A stretch of DNA of 64,000 bases from Camellia lanceoleosa. Its lineage: Eukaryota; Streptophyta; Magnoliopsida; Ericales; Theaceae. A program made the translations under genes and the position numbers. Under the pieces are notes generated by a model that was given only the letters and a program-made list of their open reading frames with translations, searched no databases and was not told where the DNA came from. The DNA lies in assembly GCA_025200525.1 (NCBI GenBank), contig CM045767.1, positions 116,682,021-116,746,020 of the forward strand. The letters run 5' to 3'. Of this stretch, positions 44,301-55,208 are shown in pieces (position 1 is the first letter of the stretch; every line of letters begins with the position of its first letter).

Positions 44301-44360
44301 CAAAAACACTATCATGGAATCAAGAAATGAATCTTTCTTTGAAAATGTATTCTGAGTTCC
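41330..44360 (+). other. Internal region of the plus-strand copia without coding sequence
   Basis: About 3 kb where leader, gag, protease and integrase should lie. No frame above about 40 residues resembles a copia protein; a weak start-like stretch lies at 43283 (ATGACTTCAAGAGGTGACAA). TTTGCTTGTATT, TTATTTCCAAAGTGTT and similar motifs repeat loosely. Either an internal deletion plus replacement or an element type with a very long leader. Confidence 0.5.
43570..43980 (+). repeat. About 50-bp tandem repeat in the copia internal region
   Basis: Seven to eight imperfect copies of GGTTCCTAGTAGTGAAGAG, CTACTGATCACATGTCA and AGACATGATGATT. The best-preserved units lie at 43655-43870. Not a multiple-of-three coding repeat; stops occur in all phases. 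Confidence 0.85.
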
Positions 44361-46088
44361 ATGAAAGAGTTTGAAAGTGACAATGATCACATAGCTGATC
44401 AAACAGATGATCACTTAGTTGATCAAGTTGATGATCAAGCTGAGCCAAGAAGGAGCAAGAGGGCTAGGACTGCCAAGTCCTTTAGCTCGGACTTCTTGAC
44501 TTATATGTTAGAGGGAAAACCTCGAACTTTCCATGAAGCTGTGACTTCACCTGAAAGTCCCTTATGGAAAGAAGCTATTAAGAGTGAAATTGACTCCATC
44601 TTACAGAACCATACTTGGGAGTTAGTTGATCTACCCTTAGGCAGTAAGGCCTTGGGGAGTAAGTGGATCTTTAGAAGAAAAACGAAAGCTGATGGGTCAA
44701 TTGATAAATATAAAGCTAGGTTAGTTATCAAAAGATACAGACGGAGAGAAGGCTTGGATTAATTTGATACGTATTTACTTGTGACAAGGATTACATCCAT
44801 TCGCATGGTGATTGTGATAGCCGCTTTACGTGGTCTAAAGATACATCAGATAGATGTAAAGACAACTTTCTTAAATGGAGATTTAGATGAAGAAATCTAC
44901 ATGGAACAACCCAAAAGGTTTTTAGCTCCAGGGAAAAATAAGAAAGTCTGTAAGCTTGTCAAGTCGTTATATGGTTTGAAACAAGCGCCTAAGCAATGGC
45001 ATGAAAAGTTTGACAACGCTATGTTGTCAAATGGGTTTAGAATCAATGAGTGTGACAAGTGCGTGCATGTTAAAGACACTGACATAGGTTATGTCATTTT
45101 GTGTCTATACGTAGATGACATACTCATTATTGGTAGTAATGATGAAATGGTTTGAACTACCAAAAAATTGTTAAACTCTAAGTTTGACATGAAAGATATG
45201 GGCCTTGCAGATGTCATTCTAGGTATTGAGATTACCAGAACATCTAGTGGTATTGTACTTTTTCAGTCTCACTATGTTGAGAAGATACTTGAGAAATTTG
45301 ATAAACTAGATACAAGTGTGTCTAGAACACTAGTAGACGTGAGTCTACTTTTGACCAAGAATAATGGCGAGAGTGTCTCTCAACTAGAATATTCTCGGGT
45401 CATTGGAAGTCTGATATATCTGATGAGTTGTACAAGGCCAGATATAGCCTACTCTGTTAGTAGGCTTAGTAAATACACGAGTAATCCAAATGCTACTCAT
45501 TAGAGAGGTCTTATACGGGTGTTAGGTTATCTATGCTACACCCGGGATTATGGGTTGCATTATACCAAATACCCAGCGGTACTAGAGGGGTATAATGACG
45601 CTAATTGGATATCTGATATAAAGGACTCCAAATCTACTAGTGGTTATGTGTTTACCCTCAGAGGGGCAGCTGTGTCTTGGAAATTTTCCACGCAAACGTG
45701 TATATCGAGATCAACGATAGAATCTGAGTTTATTGCTTTGGATAAAGCAACTAAAGAAGCTGAATGGCTTCACCAATTCGTTGAGGATATTCCACGTTGG
45801 CCGAAACCTGTGCCTGTTATCTGTATTCATTGTGATAGCCAGTCGGCGATTGGACGGGCACATAGTCAAATGTATAATGGAAAGTCTAGACATATTCGTC
45901 GCAGACATAATTCCATACGACAACTACTTTCTAATGGAATTGTCTCTCTAGACTATGTAAAGTCTAAGGACAACATTGCGGATTCGCTAACCAAAGGGTT
46001 ATCTCGAGAGTTAATAGAAACTTTGTCAAGAGGAATGGGGTTAAGGCCTTTAGTAATGTTATCGGAATGGAAAACCCAAACTAGTTGA
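44361..46088 (+). pseudogene. Reverse transcriptase and RNase H of the plus-strand copia, three in-frame stops
   Basis: One phase throughout, broken only by TAA at 44760, TGA at 45153 and TAG at 45501. Order: EPRRSKRARTAKSFSSDFL, PLWKEAIKSEIDSILQNHTW, KWIFRRKTKADGSIDKYKAR; then LKIHQIDVKTTFLNGDLDEE (first Asp), SLYGLKQAPKQWHEKFD, ILCLYVDDILIIGSN (YVDD box); LNSKFDMKDMGLADVILGIE; YSRVIGSLIYLMSCTRPDIA; RNase [93 protein letters not shown]. The TAG at 45501 sits where copia has Trp. Close to functional sequence, so inactivated fairly recently. Confidence 0.92.
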
Positions 46089-46632
46089 CTGGACATCCCA
46101 AGATCTAGATTCAAAGGGACAACCTAATTGCGTGTAACGGATGAGTCACTATGGAGGTAAATCCTCCTGCCCATTTCTTTATACAGTGATACCCTGTGGG
46201 GTGGGAGGTTAAGCTGATGCTTTTAATGACCTAAGTGATATGATAATCAATCGTGGTATAATGTAGGTCATCTATGCGAGTGCGAAGTGGGGCCGCTTCT
46301 TTAAGAAATGACGAGGCTGAATTTTGTAAAAACACTCACTGAACCAAGCTAATGTTCCAGGGCCAAACCAGACACACCAGTGAGAACAAGAATAATGGTT
46401 GGACTAACTCCTGTGTGAGGTCTATTGTCTCGATTTATGCACACGGCGGAACAGTTCAAGACATCACGTTCACTGGTCAGCCAGTAAATCCGATAGACTT
46501 TCACTACGAAAGGTTCAAGGCCAACAGCTACCTTTTTTAATGCAGGATTATTCAGTGTGCTCTCTCTCTCAGTCTTTGTTGTAAAACGTTGTTTGTTTTC
46601 TTTATTCGGCCAATTTTATTCATGTGGGGAAT
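46089..46632 (+). other. 3' untranslated region and polypurine tract of the plus-strand copia
   Basis: Non-coding, ending in the purine-rich GTGGGGAAT immediately before the LTR start TGTTGAAAAA at 46633. GTGGGGTGGGAGG at 46197-46209 is a second purine tract upstream. Confidence 0.75.
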
Positions 46633-47728
46633 TGTTGAAAAATAATGATTTTTCGACAACTTTAATTCGAAATTAAAGTGGAACCTAACCGCCAGTTAAG
46701 GTGGGCCTGAGTGGTTTTGTATTCTCTCAAGTGAGAAGATTACAATATAAAAATGATGGACCGAAACCATTGAGGTGTGAATGAGAATTGTCTCATAAAG
46801 TAGACATCAATAAAAGTTGGGCTTAGATTTGAACTTAGTCTTAGTTTGGACTGGGCCTAGACTTGTGCTTGTGCTTGTGCTTGTGCATGTGTTGGGTTTG
46901 ATTTTGGACTTAGACTTGGACATAATCTTAAGCTTGGGCTAAACTATGTTGTGTTGGGTTTAGCTTGTGCATGTGTTTGAGAATTGGGTTTGGATCGGGT
47001 TGTGAACCAACATTGGTATCTATTGTGTGACCCATCTAGCTGGTTTATTCAAACATCATTATATACATATTTATTTGTATGTATTAAGCGCATAGGAGGT
47101 TTAGACCTTTGTAACTCTCATCTTTTGATGGAGTTGATGACCATATTAATGGCCATAGGTTTTCAACCTTAGTAACTCTAGCTCTAATGGCTAGAATTGA
47201 TGGCCTTGGTTAATGGCATTTGATGGTCCTATTGATGTATAGCCTTTATGACTAGAGATTCCCCTACTTGTATAAATAAAGGCCTTTCCCCTCCAATTTA
47301 AAAGAAGAGTTGAAGAGAGATTTTTGATGAAAAATGGAGATGTTGTTTTAAGATAAAAAAGTTGGAAATGGTTTTTACACCAAAGAAAAATTTCTTATCT
47401 TCTTTTGCTAGTCCTTTTTTTGGTTCTTATTAGAGAGAGTGTAACCATTATCAAGTTCACCGAAGCTATTCAGAAGGTGCTTCTGCATTAGCTGGTTTTG
47501 ATCGTCGTATCTTGGGAGATAGAAGTCGACATACCTCCAGCACTCATGGTAAGGCGGCTAATCTGTTTTAAGGACACTGTGATATCACACAGGCTTCAGT
47601 TTGTTTTCTTTACCTTTTATTGTATTGTGTATTTCTATGGTTGTAATATTCAACATGCTTTCTTATTCTATTATGTAATTTGATTAATCATGAATCTATT
47701 TATCTTGTTTAATTACGCAATTTGTTCA
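46633..47728 (+). repeat. 3' LTR of the plus-strand copia
   Basis: Runs from TGTTGAAAAATAATGATT to CAATTTGTTCA. The start carries the inverted pair TTGAAAAATAATGATTTTTC. CTTGTGCTTGTGCTTGTGC (46865-46883) is expanded relative to the 5' LTR. Confidence 0.92.
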
Positions 47729-47735
47729 ACTAGAT

Positions 47736-48861
47736 GGCTGTTATTAGCTCCTACCTAATTTCTTTGGACCCTTCACTTCTTTGAAACCCCCACCCATCTA
47801 AATGAGTTCCCTTCATTTTCTCTTTGAACCCCACTTTAATTTCAATTATAACCCTCATTTTTTAATCTAACTTTTCTTCTGCAATGTTTTCTACCGTCGA
47901 CAATCCCACCTTGTCGACTTCAAGTTCGTGATGCCAACATCTTTGATCCAATACTCAAACTTTTCACCGGACTTCCCTTGCTCTTCCCCAACCTACTCTC
48001 CGTTGTTACCCGATCAAAATCATTCCCAAGCTTCCTTGCCAGTATCCTCCTCTTCCCAACCCTGACCTCATCATCACCACCGCCCTTTCTTCCTATCTCC
48101 GAACTCTTCAGCTCTAGATCTACCTCCTTACTGTCATCTTCCTCATCGATCACTGTCGTGAACTGCCTTCGCCGCTTCATCACCATCGTTGCCGGAGAGA
48201 ACAACAAAATAATCTCATATTGCAACCTCAAGCTTCAATTAAAACAAATAAATATATATACATAATAGAGTTTGAATAATTATAGACTTTCTTTAACAGA
48301 ATCTAGTTTCAACTTATATATATATACATACACATACACAGAAAATATATGTATATATACATATATCAATAACAGCTCCAACCTTCCTTCACCTAATTGT
48401 AACCTCATGCTCCCATTATCCCTATGATCAATCCAAACCGAAAATCAATTCCCTAGTCACAATTCAAATCCAAATCTTCATACTCCCAAAACCCAAAGCA
48501 TGACTTCCTCAACACTTGGGGATGATTTTGATCAAATAACAACGAAGAGTGGATTGGGGAAAGAGCAAGGGAAGTCCTATAAAGAGTTTGAGTATTGGAT
48601 TGAAGACGGTGGCGTTGCGAACTTGAAGTTGGCAGGGTGGGACTGCCGACGGTAGGAAACATTGGAGAAGAAAAGTTGGATTCAAAAAATGAAGGGTATA
48701 ATTGAAATTAAAGTGGGGTTCAAAGAAAATGAAGGGAACTCATTTAGATGGGTGGGGTTTCAAAGAAGTGGAAGGTCTAAAGAAATTAAGTAGGTGCTAA
48801 TAGTAGCCCTCAAATAAAAAATATGGGGGGTCCAAAGAAGAAAAGCAATTGCTAATAGCAG
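47736..48861. mobile_element. Non-autonomous element with 295-bp inverted arms and coding-like content
   Basis: Arms 47736-48030 and 48516-48810 are mirror copies of equal length (shared: CACTTCTTTGAAACCCC, CATCTAAATGAGTTCCCTTC, CTTTAATTTCAATTATA, CTTCAAGTTCG, GATCCAATACTCAAAC versus CAATCCAATACTCAAAC, GGACTTCCCTTGCTCTT, GATCAAAATCAT). Spacer 48031-48515. A partial second copy of the right terminus (TTGCTAATAGCAGT, GGGGGTCCAAAGAAG) lies at 48820-48861. The left arm starts 8 bp after the copia LTR. Frames of about 100 residues in the arms look charged and gene-like but match nothing I know. Arm length suggests a Mutator-like element; no 9-bp duplication found. Confidence 0.8.
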
Positions 48862-50289
48862 TATTCTTTACAAAAAGAATTATAACATATATTAATGTCT
48901 ATTTTGTCCCTATACCATCAACAAGCAATATATATGTATGTCCACTACATCCAATCATTTGCCAATATATATATGTATATTAAATAAAAAATAATCAATT
49001 AAGTAATAACATAATCAAAATTAAATAATAATATACATTTGTTTAAAATATATAAGAAAAATAATTTAGAATGAAATTTTTAAAATTAATTTCCTAAATT
49101 TAGTTTGTGTATTCTAAATTCTTACAAATAAAACATACATATTATAGTTTAATTGGAAAATTTTAAAAAATAAAATAAAATACATATCATAGTTTATTTG
49201 GCTCACTTATTTATTTAATTTTTAATTGGTAAATATTTTTTAAATTAGAACTTTGAAAATTCAAAACCTTTTAAATTAGTATAATTATAAATAATTTTTT
49301 TATATTTAAAATTTAAAAAATTAAATTAAAACTTTGAATCTCAAAAAGAAAATAACGTTTTTTGTTTATATATATATATTTTATGTAAAAAATTCAATTT
49401 AAAATTTTAAAAATAAAATTCATGAACATAATTTTTTTTTGTCATATACAATCGGACTTCTCATTCACGCAATCAAATTTTTTATTGTAAAGTTAATATA
49501 TACGCATAATCGGATTTTTTTATTTGTAAAAGGGTATTTTTAGTTCTTATCACATTTCATGGGATATGATATAATAGGAGGGAGTGGGTATTGTCTATCG
49601 ACTCATTTTGGGGGATATACAATCGAGTTATATATTATATCCTCCTCCAAAAAAAATTACAAATATAGAATATATGGAGCCTATAGTATATAATCAGATC
49701 CAACCTTCTATATCCAAGAATCAAACAAGGTGTTCTACCGTATAGCATATATATATATATATATACATCCATACATGAATAGTATGGTTATTTTACCTAA
49801 ATTTGTCCTTAAAAGGAAAACTATTTTAGCGCTTGCACTTTTGACCAAATAAAATCTAATTTTAAATTTGTGGACCGAGTGTCAAAAAAAAAAAAAAAAA
49901 ATTGCCTAACTTATATAAAAAACTACAACATGTCCATCCAAAATACTATTATTACGTATTTTTTACATTATTAAAATGACATTAGGGATATATATGTTAT
50001 TTATTACATTATTAAAATATCTTTAAATATTACGTATACCAATTATTTTATGAAACTGCTTTGAAATATCCAAAATATGTCTAAAAAAAAGGTACCATCT
50101 TTTAAGAATCACGGTAAAAAAATAAAAAAAAATAAAATAACTACATTTCAAAGCAGCTCCACAAAATTTTACTCGCTTTAAAATGTAAGTCCTTACTGTT
50201 AACAAATAGAATTCGTAGCAAAGTGGTTCATAACTTTCATTCTCTTCACAAGGTACGCGGTTGAAGTTTCCTTAACAGCAATGTTTTTA
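48862..50289. other. AT-rich intergenic DNA, nothing recognised
   Basis: TA microsatellites (49368-49380, 49748-49766), A/T runs, no supported gene. Confidence 0.5.
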
Positions 50290-50552
50290 AGGGTACTTAC
50301 CAATTAGTCATATTAACTAAATTTATTTGTTTATAGGTCTTAATTAATAAATTTAACATTATAAAAATAAGATAGTGATAAATTTATCACTAAAAATTTA
50401 TTCATAAAAATAAAGAGACTGATAAATTTATCACTATAAATTTATTCATAAAAATAAAAGACTGATAAATTTATCTTTATCACTTAATAAATTTATCAAT
50501 AAGACTTAATGGGTAATAAATCTCCAAAGTAGGACCTATTGGTAGTTTACTC
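50290..50552. mobile_element. MITE related to the one at 8067-8338
   Basis: Left AGGGTACTTACCAATTAGTC; reverse complement of right GAGTAAACTACCAATAGGTC. Same terminal design as 8067-8338 (AGGGTAAACTACCAATAGG). The interior carries three copies of about 50-55 bp containing GATAAATTTATCACTA and AAATTTATTCATAAAAATAA. Confidence 0.75.
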
Positions 50553-51702
50553 ATGTTTTTAATACCAGTTTTGCATCTTAAACATCACAATGATGCTGTT
50601 TTGGGACACAACAGTACTTTCAAATCGTATTTGATATTAATTTCAGAGATAATATTTATTTTTAAATATTTTATTAATAAAAATTAAGTTCTTTTTTTTT
50701 TTTTGCATTAAATGATTTAATAATGTCATAACAATTAAAAAAATTTATTTAATAGTGAATGAAAATTAAGAATTTTATTAAATAATGGTAAAATATGTAT
50801 GAATTTTTGATAATATATATGCAAAACTTCAGGGGAAGTGAGTGAAATTTCTCATTTGAATAGATAAAGTAGTTAATGGGTAATTTTGTTATTCTTTGGT
50901 ATGATATCAACATGACATAAGTAAATTTTGTTAAATAGCTTAACAATGGGAGAATCTTGATAATAGTTTAAAAACTAAGAGAGATTAATGTAATTATAGA
51001 AATCACAAAGAAGATCCTTATAATTGTCAGAAACCTCAGGGGAGATAAGTGTAATTTACCAATTTTTTAAAATTTAAATTATAAATTTTAGAAAATTTAT
51101 ATTAAATTTGACATTTAACTATAAAATGTAAGTTAAACACATAGGTTTCATTTGGGATGTAAGTTGACTTTTTGGCTATTTTAGTTTGAGGCTAAAAAGT
51201 TTCGTTTAGGATAGGCTTTTTGATGGTTTTTTAACTTTTGTGAGAGAAAAAAGCGAAATGATTATGATTTGGATGTGATATTTTATAATATTGACTTTTT
51301 AACTTATTTTGTCTTTTTGTAACTATTTTAGGCTGGTAGCCCCTCCAACTCACATGTCACATGAGGGCATAGTAGAAAGGGGATTTTTTTTTTTTTTTTT
51401 TTAAGGATCCCTGGTATTAAGCATAAAAGACATTCAATATTTTCATAATGTCTAAGGTCCCTCAATATTGATCTAAAAAAAATTCGATCTAGATAAATTA
51501 TGGGAAAGCCAAAGAATTTCTCTGGATTCCAATCTAGAGATTTTCTTTGGTTTTTGCAATAATTTCTCTAGGTTCAAACCAGAAAATTTCTCTGCCTTCT
51601 GAATCACAATGTGCAATACCCAAATAAGCAACAACAACTACCAATATACATACATATATATAGAGAGAGACTCACTAAAAAGAGAATTTCTATGGATTTC
51701 CA
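50553..51702. other. AT-rich DNA with MITE remnants
   Basis: 51145-51330 contains TTTCATTTGGGATGTAAGTT, GACTTTTTGGCTATTTTAG and GTTTCGTTTAGGATAGGC, a probable GTTTGGGAA-family MITE relic. 51430-51600 has TCTAAGGTCCCTCAATATTG like the 8348-8562 ends. A T run of 20 lies at 51384-51403. No gene. Confidence 0.45.
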
Positions 51703-52330
51703 GAGAATTTCTCTGGAACCCACTCTTTCAAAACCCACCACCACCACCACCACCACCTTTCTCTTCATCTCTCTCATCTGGCTTTCCAGAGAAATTCTCT
51801 ATAAATCTAGAGAAATTCTTTGGATTTTTGAGAAAATTATGAAATTAAGGTCGATTCAGAAGTGAACCCCACACAAAAATTAATTACTTGCCCCAAATTA
51901 TCAAAATTGGATAGAGCTTAGATTGAAAAGGATGAAGTGAATTTCTCTAGAGCCCACTCCTTCAAAACCCACCACCACCACCCTCATCTTCATCTTTCTC
52001 CTCTAGCTTTCCAAAGAAATTCTCTAGATTTCAAAGAAAATTATGAAATGGAGGTCGATTCAAAAGCGAACCCTACACAAAATTAATTACTTGCCCTCAA
52101 TTATCAAAATTAGATAGAGTTTAGATTGAAAAAGATGAAATGAATTTCTCTAGAACCCACTCCTTCAAAACCCACCACCACTACCACCACCACCACTACC
52201 ACTACCACCACCCTCCTCTTTATCTATCTCATTTGGCTTTCCAAAGAAAATCTCTAGAAATCCAAATTCTCTGGATTTCAGAGAAAATTATGAAATTGAG
52301 ATTGATTTAGAAGCAAACCAACACGAAAAT
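51703..52330 (+). repeat. Three-copy tandem repeat, 203-234 bp units
   Basis: CACTC(C/T)TTCAAAACCCACCACC begins at 51721, 51955 and 52158. Each unit continues with CATCTTTCTC or similar, GGCTTTCCA(G/A)AGAAATTCTCT, GAAAATTATGAAAT and GATTGAAAA(A/G)GATGAA. ACC runs differ in length between units. It lies directly before the 98-residue frame at 52329 and looks like an expanded upstream region of it. Confidence 0.88.
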
Positions 52331-52625
52331 GCAAAAAATGCAAAAAATGCAAAAAGAAAATTCAAACAAAATGCAAAGAAAAACTAATTCCAAATCAGTG
52401 CCTAAACATTGTGATCTTTCCAAAAAGAAGGATATTCACTCAAATCAAAGCTCTGGTTCACTGGTCCAGCATCGAGATCATCTCCTAACCGCTGAGGATT
52501 GGAAGAGATTATTGTGGGATGCCGATTTCAAGAGATTAGGAGAGCTCCAACCCAATAGCATCGACTCTGAAGACTGGTCTTGGAATCCAAATATGCTTTT
52601 ATGGCACTCGAAGCCTCCGATATGA
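52329..52625 (+). CDS. Unidentified 98-residue frame after the tandem repeat
   Basis: The ATG at 52329 opens MQKMQKMQKENSNKMQRKTN and the frame ends LLTAEDWKRLLWDADFKRLG, ELQPNSIDSEDWSWNPNMLL, WHSKPPI, stop. Composition is balanced and unlike the AT-driven frames nearby, with a Trp-rich acidic C-terminus and a Lys/Gln-rich N-terminus. I recognise no domain, signal peptide or membrane segment. The repeated ATGCAAAAA codons make the start ambiguous. It is followed at 52744 by a chromoviral LTR, so if it was part of a longer gene the rest is lost. It may be a captured or truncated exon. Confidence 0.3.
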   Translation: MQKMQKMQKENSNKMQRKTNSKSVPKHCDLSKKKDIHSNQSSGSLVQHRDHLLTAEDWKRLLWDADFKRLGELQPNSIDSEDWSWNPNMLLWHSKPPI

Positions 52626-52743
52626 ATGGCATTGTTTAGGGTTCTCTGATTTTTGTAGAAATTAGGAATGGTGGGGAGTGAATTGCCAGTTTGGGACTAG
52701 GGTTTGCAGACAAACTATGAGAGTTAAAAATGGAAGTGAAATC

Positions 52744-54686
52744 TGTCATGACCCAAACCCGCCCTTATAGGTTTAGCGTCGTAACTGGCTAATAATCCTA
52801 GGATTACTGAATGCCTCTGAACGAATTAAATAAAATACAGGGGCCAACGAAAGCAAATATAAATATATAACGTCCATAGAGCTGTGTAGACATACATAGA
52901 ATAGAAAATTTAAAACTTATATACATAAACGTGACGTCATATAAGCAACTGTCTTACATCACTTCACTTACAGATAACCAAAATGAGTCTTAGCCCAACA
53001 TACAAATAAAACAAAAGAAAACTTAAATGAAATTTTGGATCACAAAACATTAACCATAAGCAGGTTTCAGAACCTCCACGAGAGGCACTGTGGTTGGCTG
53101 GACAAAACTGACCTCCAAGCAACATCTTAGGCTTGGTCACGCACCTGATCACCGAGATACATTAATAATACAGTGAGTTGGAGCTTAGTGAATAATAACA
53201 AAGTAAAGGTTTCAATGAATGATGTCTATAACAGATTCAGAATTCACATTCATATTCAGAAACAAATACATATTCATATTTATGTTCAAAGTTCATATAA
53301 TTCACATGATCATACATGGTACATCCATGTTAACAAATCCGATGACCTATAAAGGAACAGCCATAAAGGCATTCCGATGACCCATAAAGAGAAGGCCATA
53401 AAGGTATTCCAATGACTCATGTACACAAATACGTTTCCGATAACCCACATAGAGACTGCCACAAAGGAATTCTGATGACCCATAAAGGGACGCATATCAT
53501 ATGATGGTAAGGATGCCACGAGTATATTTCAGAAGCTTGGACAATCATTCATTCATATAAAACATAGCATTTCAGAAAATTGATTATTTCATATCATCGG
53601 AAAATAATTAAAGTCAACTATAACTTTACAGAGTTATTACTCACAGATGGCTCCAATAGTAGATCAAACAAATTAAAAAAACTAAGCAGCTAAGACGCGT
53701 GACCTACACGAACACATAGCGGATACACATTGAAACATACATTCTAAAATCACTTAATTTGTTTCTTTTCTATCTTAGTGCGTTTCTAACTCTTATCCTC
53801 AATATTATATCTTAATTAAGGCTTAGGAATGCCTAAGATGCAATGAGGATGCCAAAATATGTGTTGCAACACTTAGTCAAATTTTTGAAAATAGGGTATT
53901 TACTCGAGCACAACTTTAGTCGCTTGAGCGGATTGCAAAATTCTGTAAAACTTCTGGGAGCTCTCATTTTATGCTCGAGCCAAGGTTCAAAAATAGGCAC
54001 GGTCGCTCAAGCGCAGTTTACCTCGCTCCTACGGAGGCTCATGTTTGCAAAAGTACTGGGAGCATGAATTTTCTGCTTGAGCCAACTTTTAGTCGCTCAA
54101 GCGAAAGTGCACAACAAAGAGTGGTCGCTCAAGCGGTGATACAGAATTCTGAAATTTCCAAATTGATGTTCAAGATGCAAAACTCATTTTCAAAGATTTA
54201 AAACGCATCCTTTGGGCTCAAAACTTGAGAAAGCATATATAAACTTGTAAAACATCAAGAATTAAGGATTATTTTGCAAAATCAAGGCCCAAAAGTAAAT
54301 CAATTGTCCAAAATTCAATTTGAAACTTTGAAAGCATAACATGCATATAATTAATTGAATTCAAAGCCTCCAAATTATGCTCAAATAAGGTAAAATGATG
54401 GAAAACATGATGAATTCCCAAAATTAAGGTACAATTGCTATATATATGTGAGAATTTTTGAAAATTAAGCTTAAATTGTAAGAAAATATGCATGCATACA
54501 TGGTATGACTTAAATTCCTTCATTTCTAGCTCAATTCTTATGTTTAAACACTTTAATTTGTAGAATTCTCACACTAATGTCTTGAATACAAACTTTAGGA
54601 ATACAATTCTTACCTAGAGTTCCCAATTCTTTGAATTCTAGGAATTTCTTGCACAACTCTTCTAATGTCTTCCGATTGACTAGCAA

Positions 54687-54722
<36 letters not shown>

Positions 54723-55164
54723 CATTTCTTCCTTAAGCTTCAATCTCTCCCTCTTTTCTCACGTTTTGATGACAAAAAGATGATGAAGTGTGTGTATAGT
54801 GATGGTATGAGACAACATTGAGCTTGTATAGGTACCATAAATGGAATTAATTAATTCTTGCTTAGATTAAATACTTATATTTATTTTATTCTAATTATTT
54901 GGTTTCGAATCGAATTTCAATTGAACCTACCATAATGTTCTAAAAATTCCAAATAACACATAAACCAAGTCAATTTCGTGATCAGATTTTGATAAGGTCT
55001 TCAATTCGCATAATGAAACAGAACCACCGATAGATCTTCCTACAACAGATAGATAAATGCAAATAACATATAACACATGCAATTGACGTAGAATTTTATC
55101 TTAATCACGTATTAGGCGTTCTTAATCAAAAATCATACGCTAATCACAGGTCGGGGTTGTTACA
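52744..55164 (-). repeat. 3' LTR of the chromovirus (2421 bp)
   Basis: Plus strand starts TGTCATGACCCAAACCCGCC and ends CACAGGTCGGGGTTGTTACA, matching the ends of the solo LTR. The interior contains a degenerate copy of the CTCGAGC palindrome array (53901-54136), tandem GATGACCCATAAAGG-type units (53340-53500, about 40 bp, four copies) and a CT microsatellite at 54690-54718. Confidence 0.93.
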
Positions 55165-55178
55165 GTCTTCCCCCCTTA
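55165..55178 (-). promoter_or_regulatory. Polypurine tract of the chromovirus
   Basis: The minus strand reads TTAAGGGGGGAAGAC immediately before the LTR start TGTAACAACCCC. It primes plus-strand DNA synthesis in the family and fixes this LTR as the 3' one. Confidence 0.88.
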
Positions 55179-55208
55179 AAGAGTTTGGTCCTCCAAACTT
55201 GAATTACC

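Larger units (their letters stand above)
40220..47728 (+). mobile_element. Ty1/copia element with 1.1-kb LTRs, plus strand, largely deleted inside
   Basis: Two direct repeats of about 1.1 kb (5': 40238-41329, possibly from 40220; 3': 46633-47728) enclose 5.3 kb. Only the C-terminal half of pol (reverse transcriptase and RNase H) survives; gag, protease and integrase are not found. ACTAG occurs at 40215-40219 and directly after the 3' LTR at 47729-47733 and may be the target duplication. No TGGTATCAGAGC primer site follows the 5' LTR. The element cannot be autonomous. Confidence 0.9.

Noticed and set aside
47978..48265. 95-codon plus-strand Ser/Pro-rich frame as a gene
   Set aside because: Lies in an inverted-repeat arm and is antisense to an equally long frame; the other arm does not preserve it.
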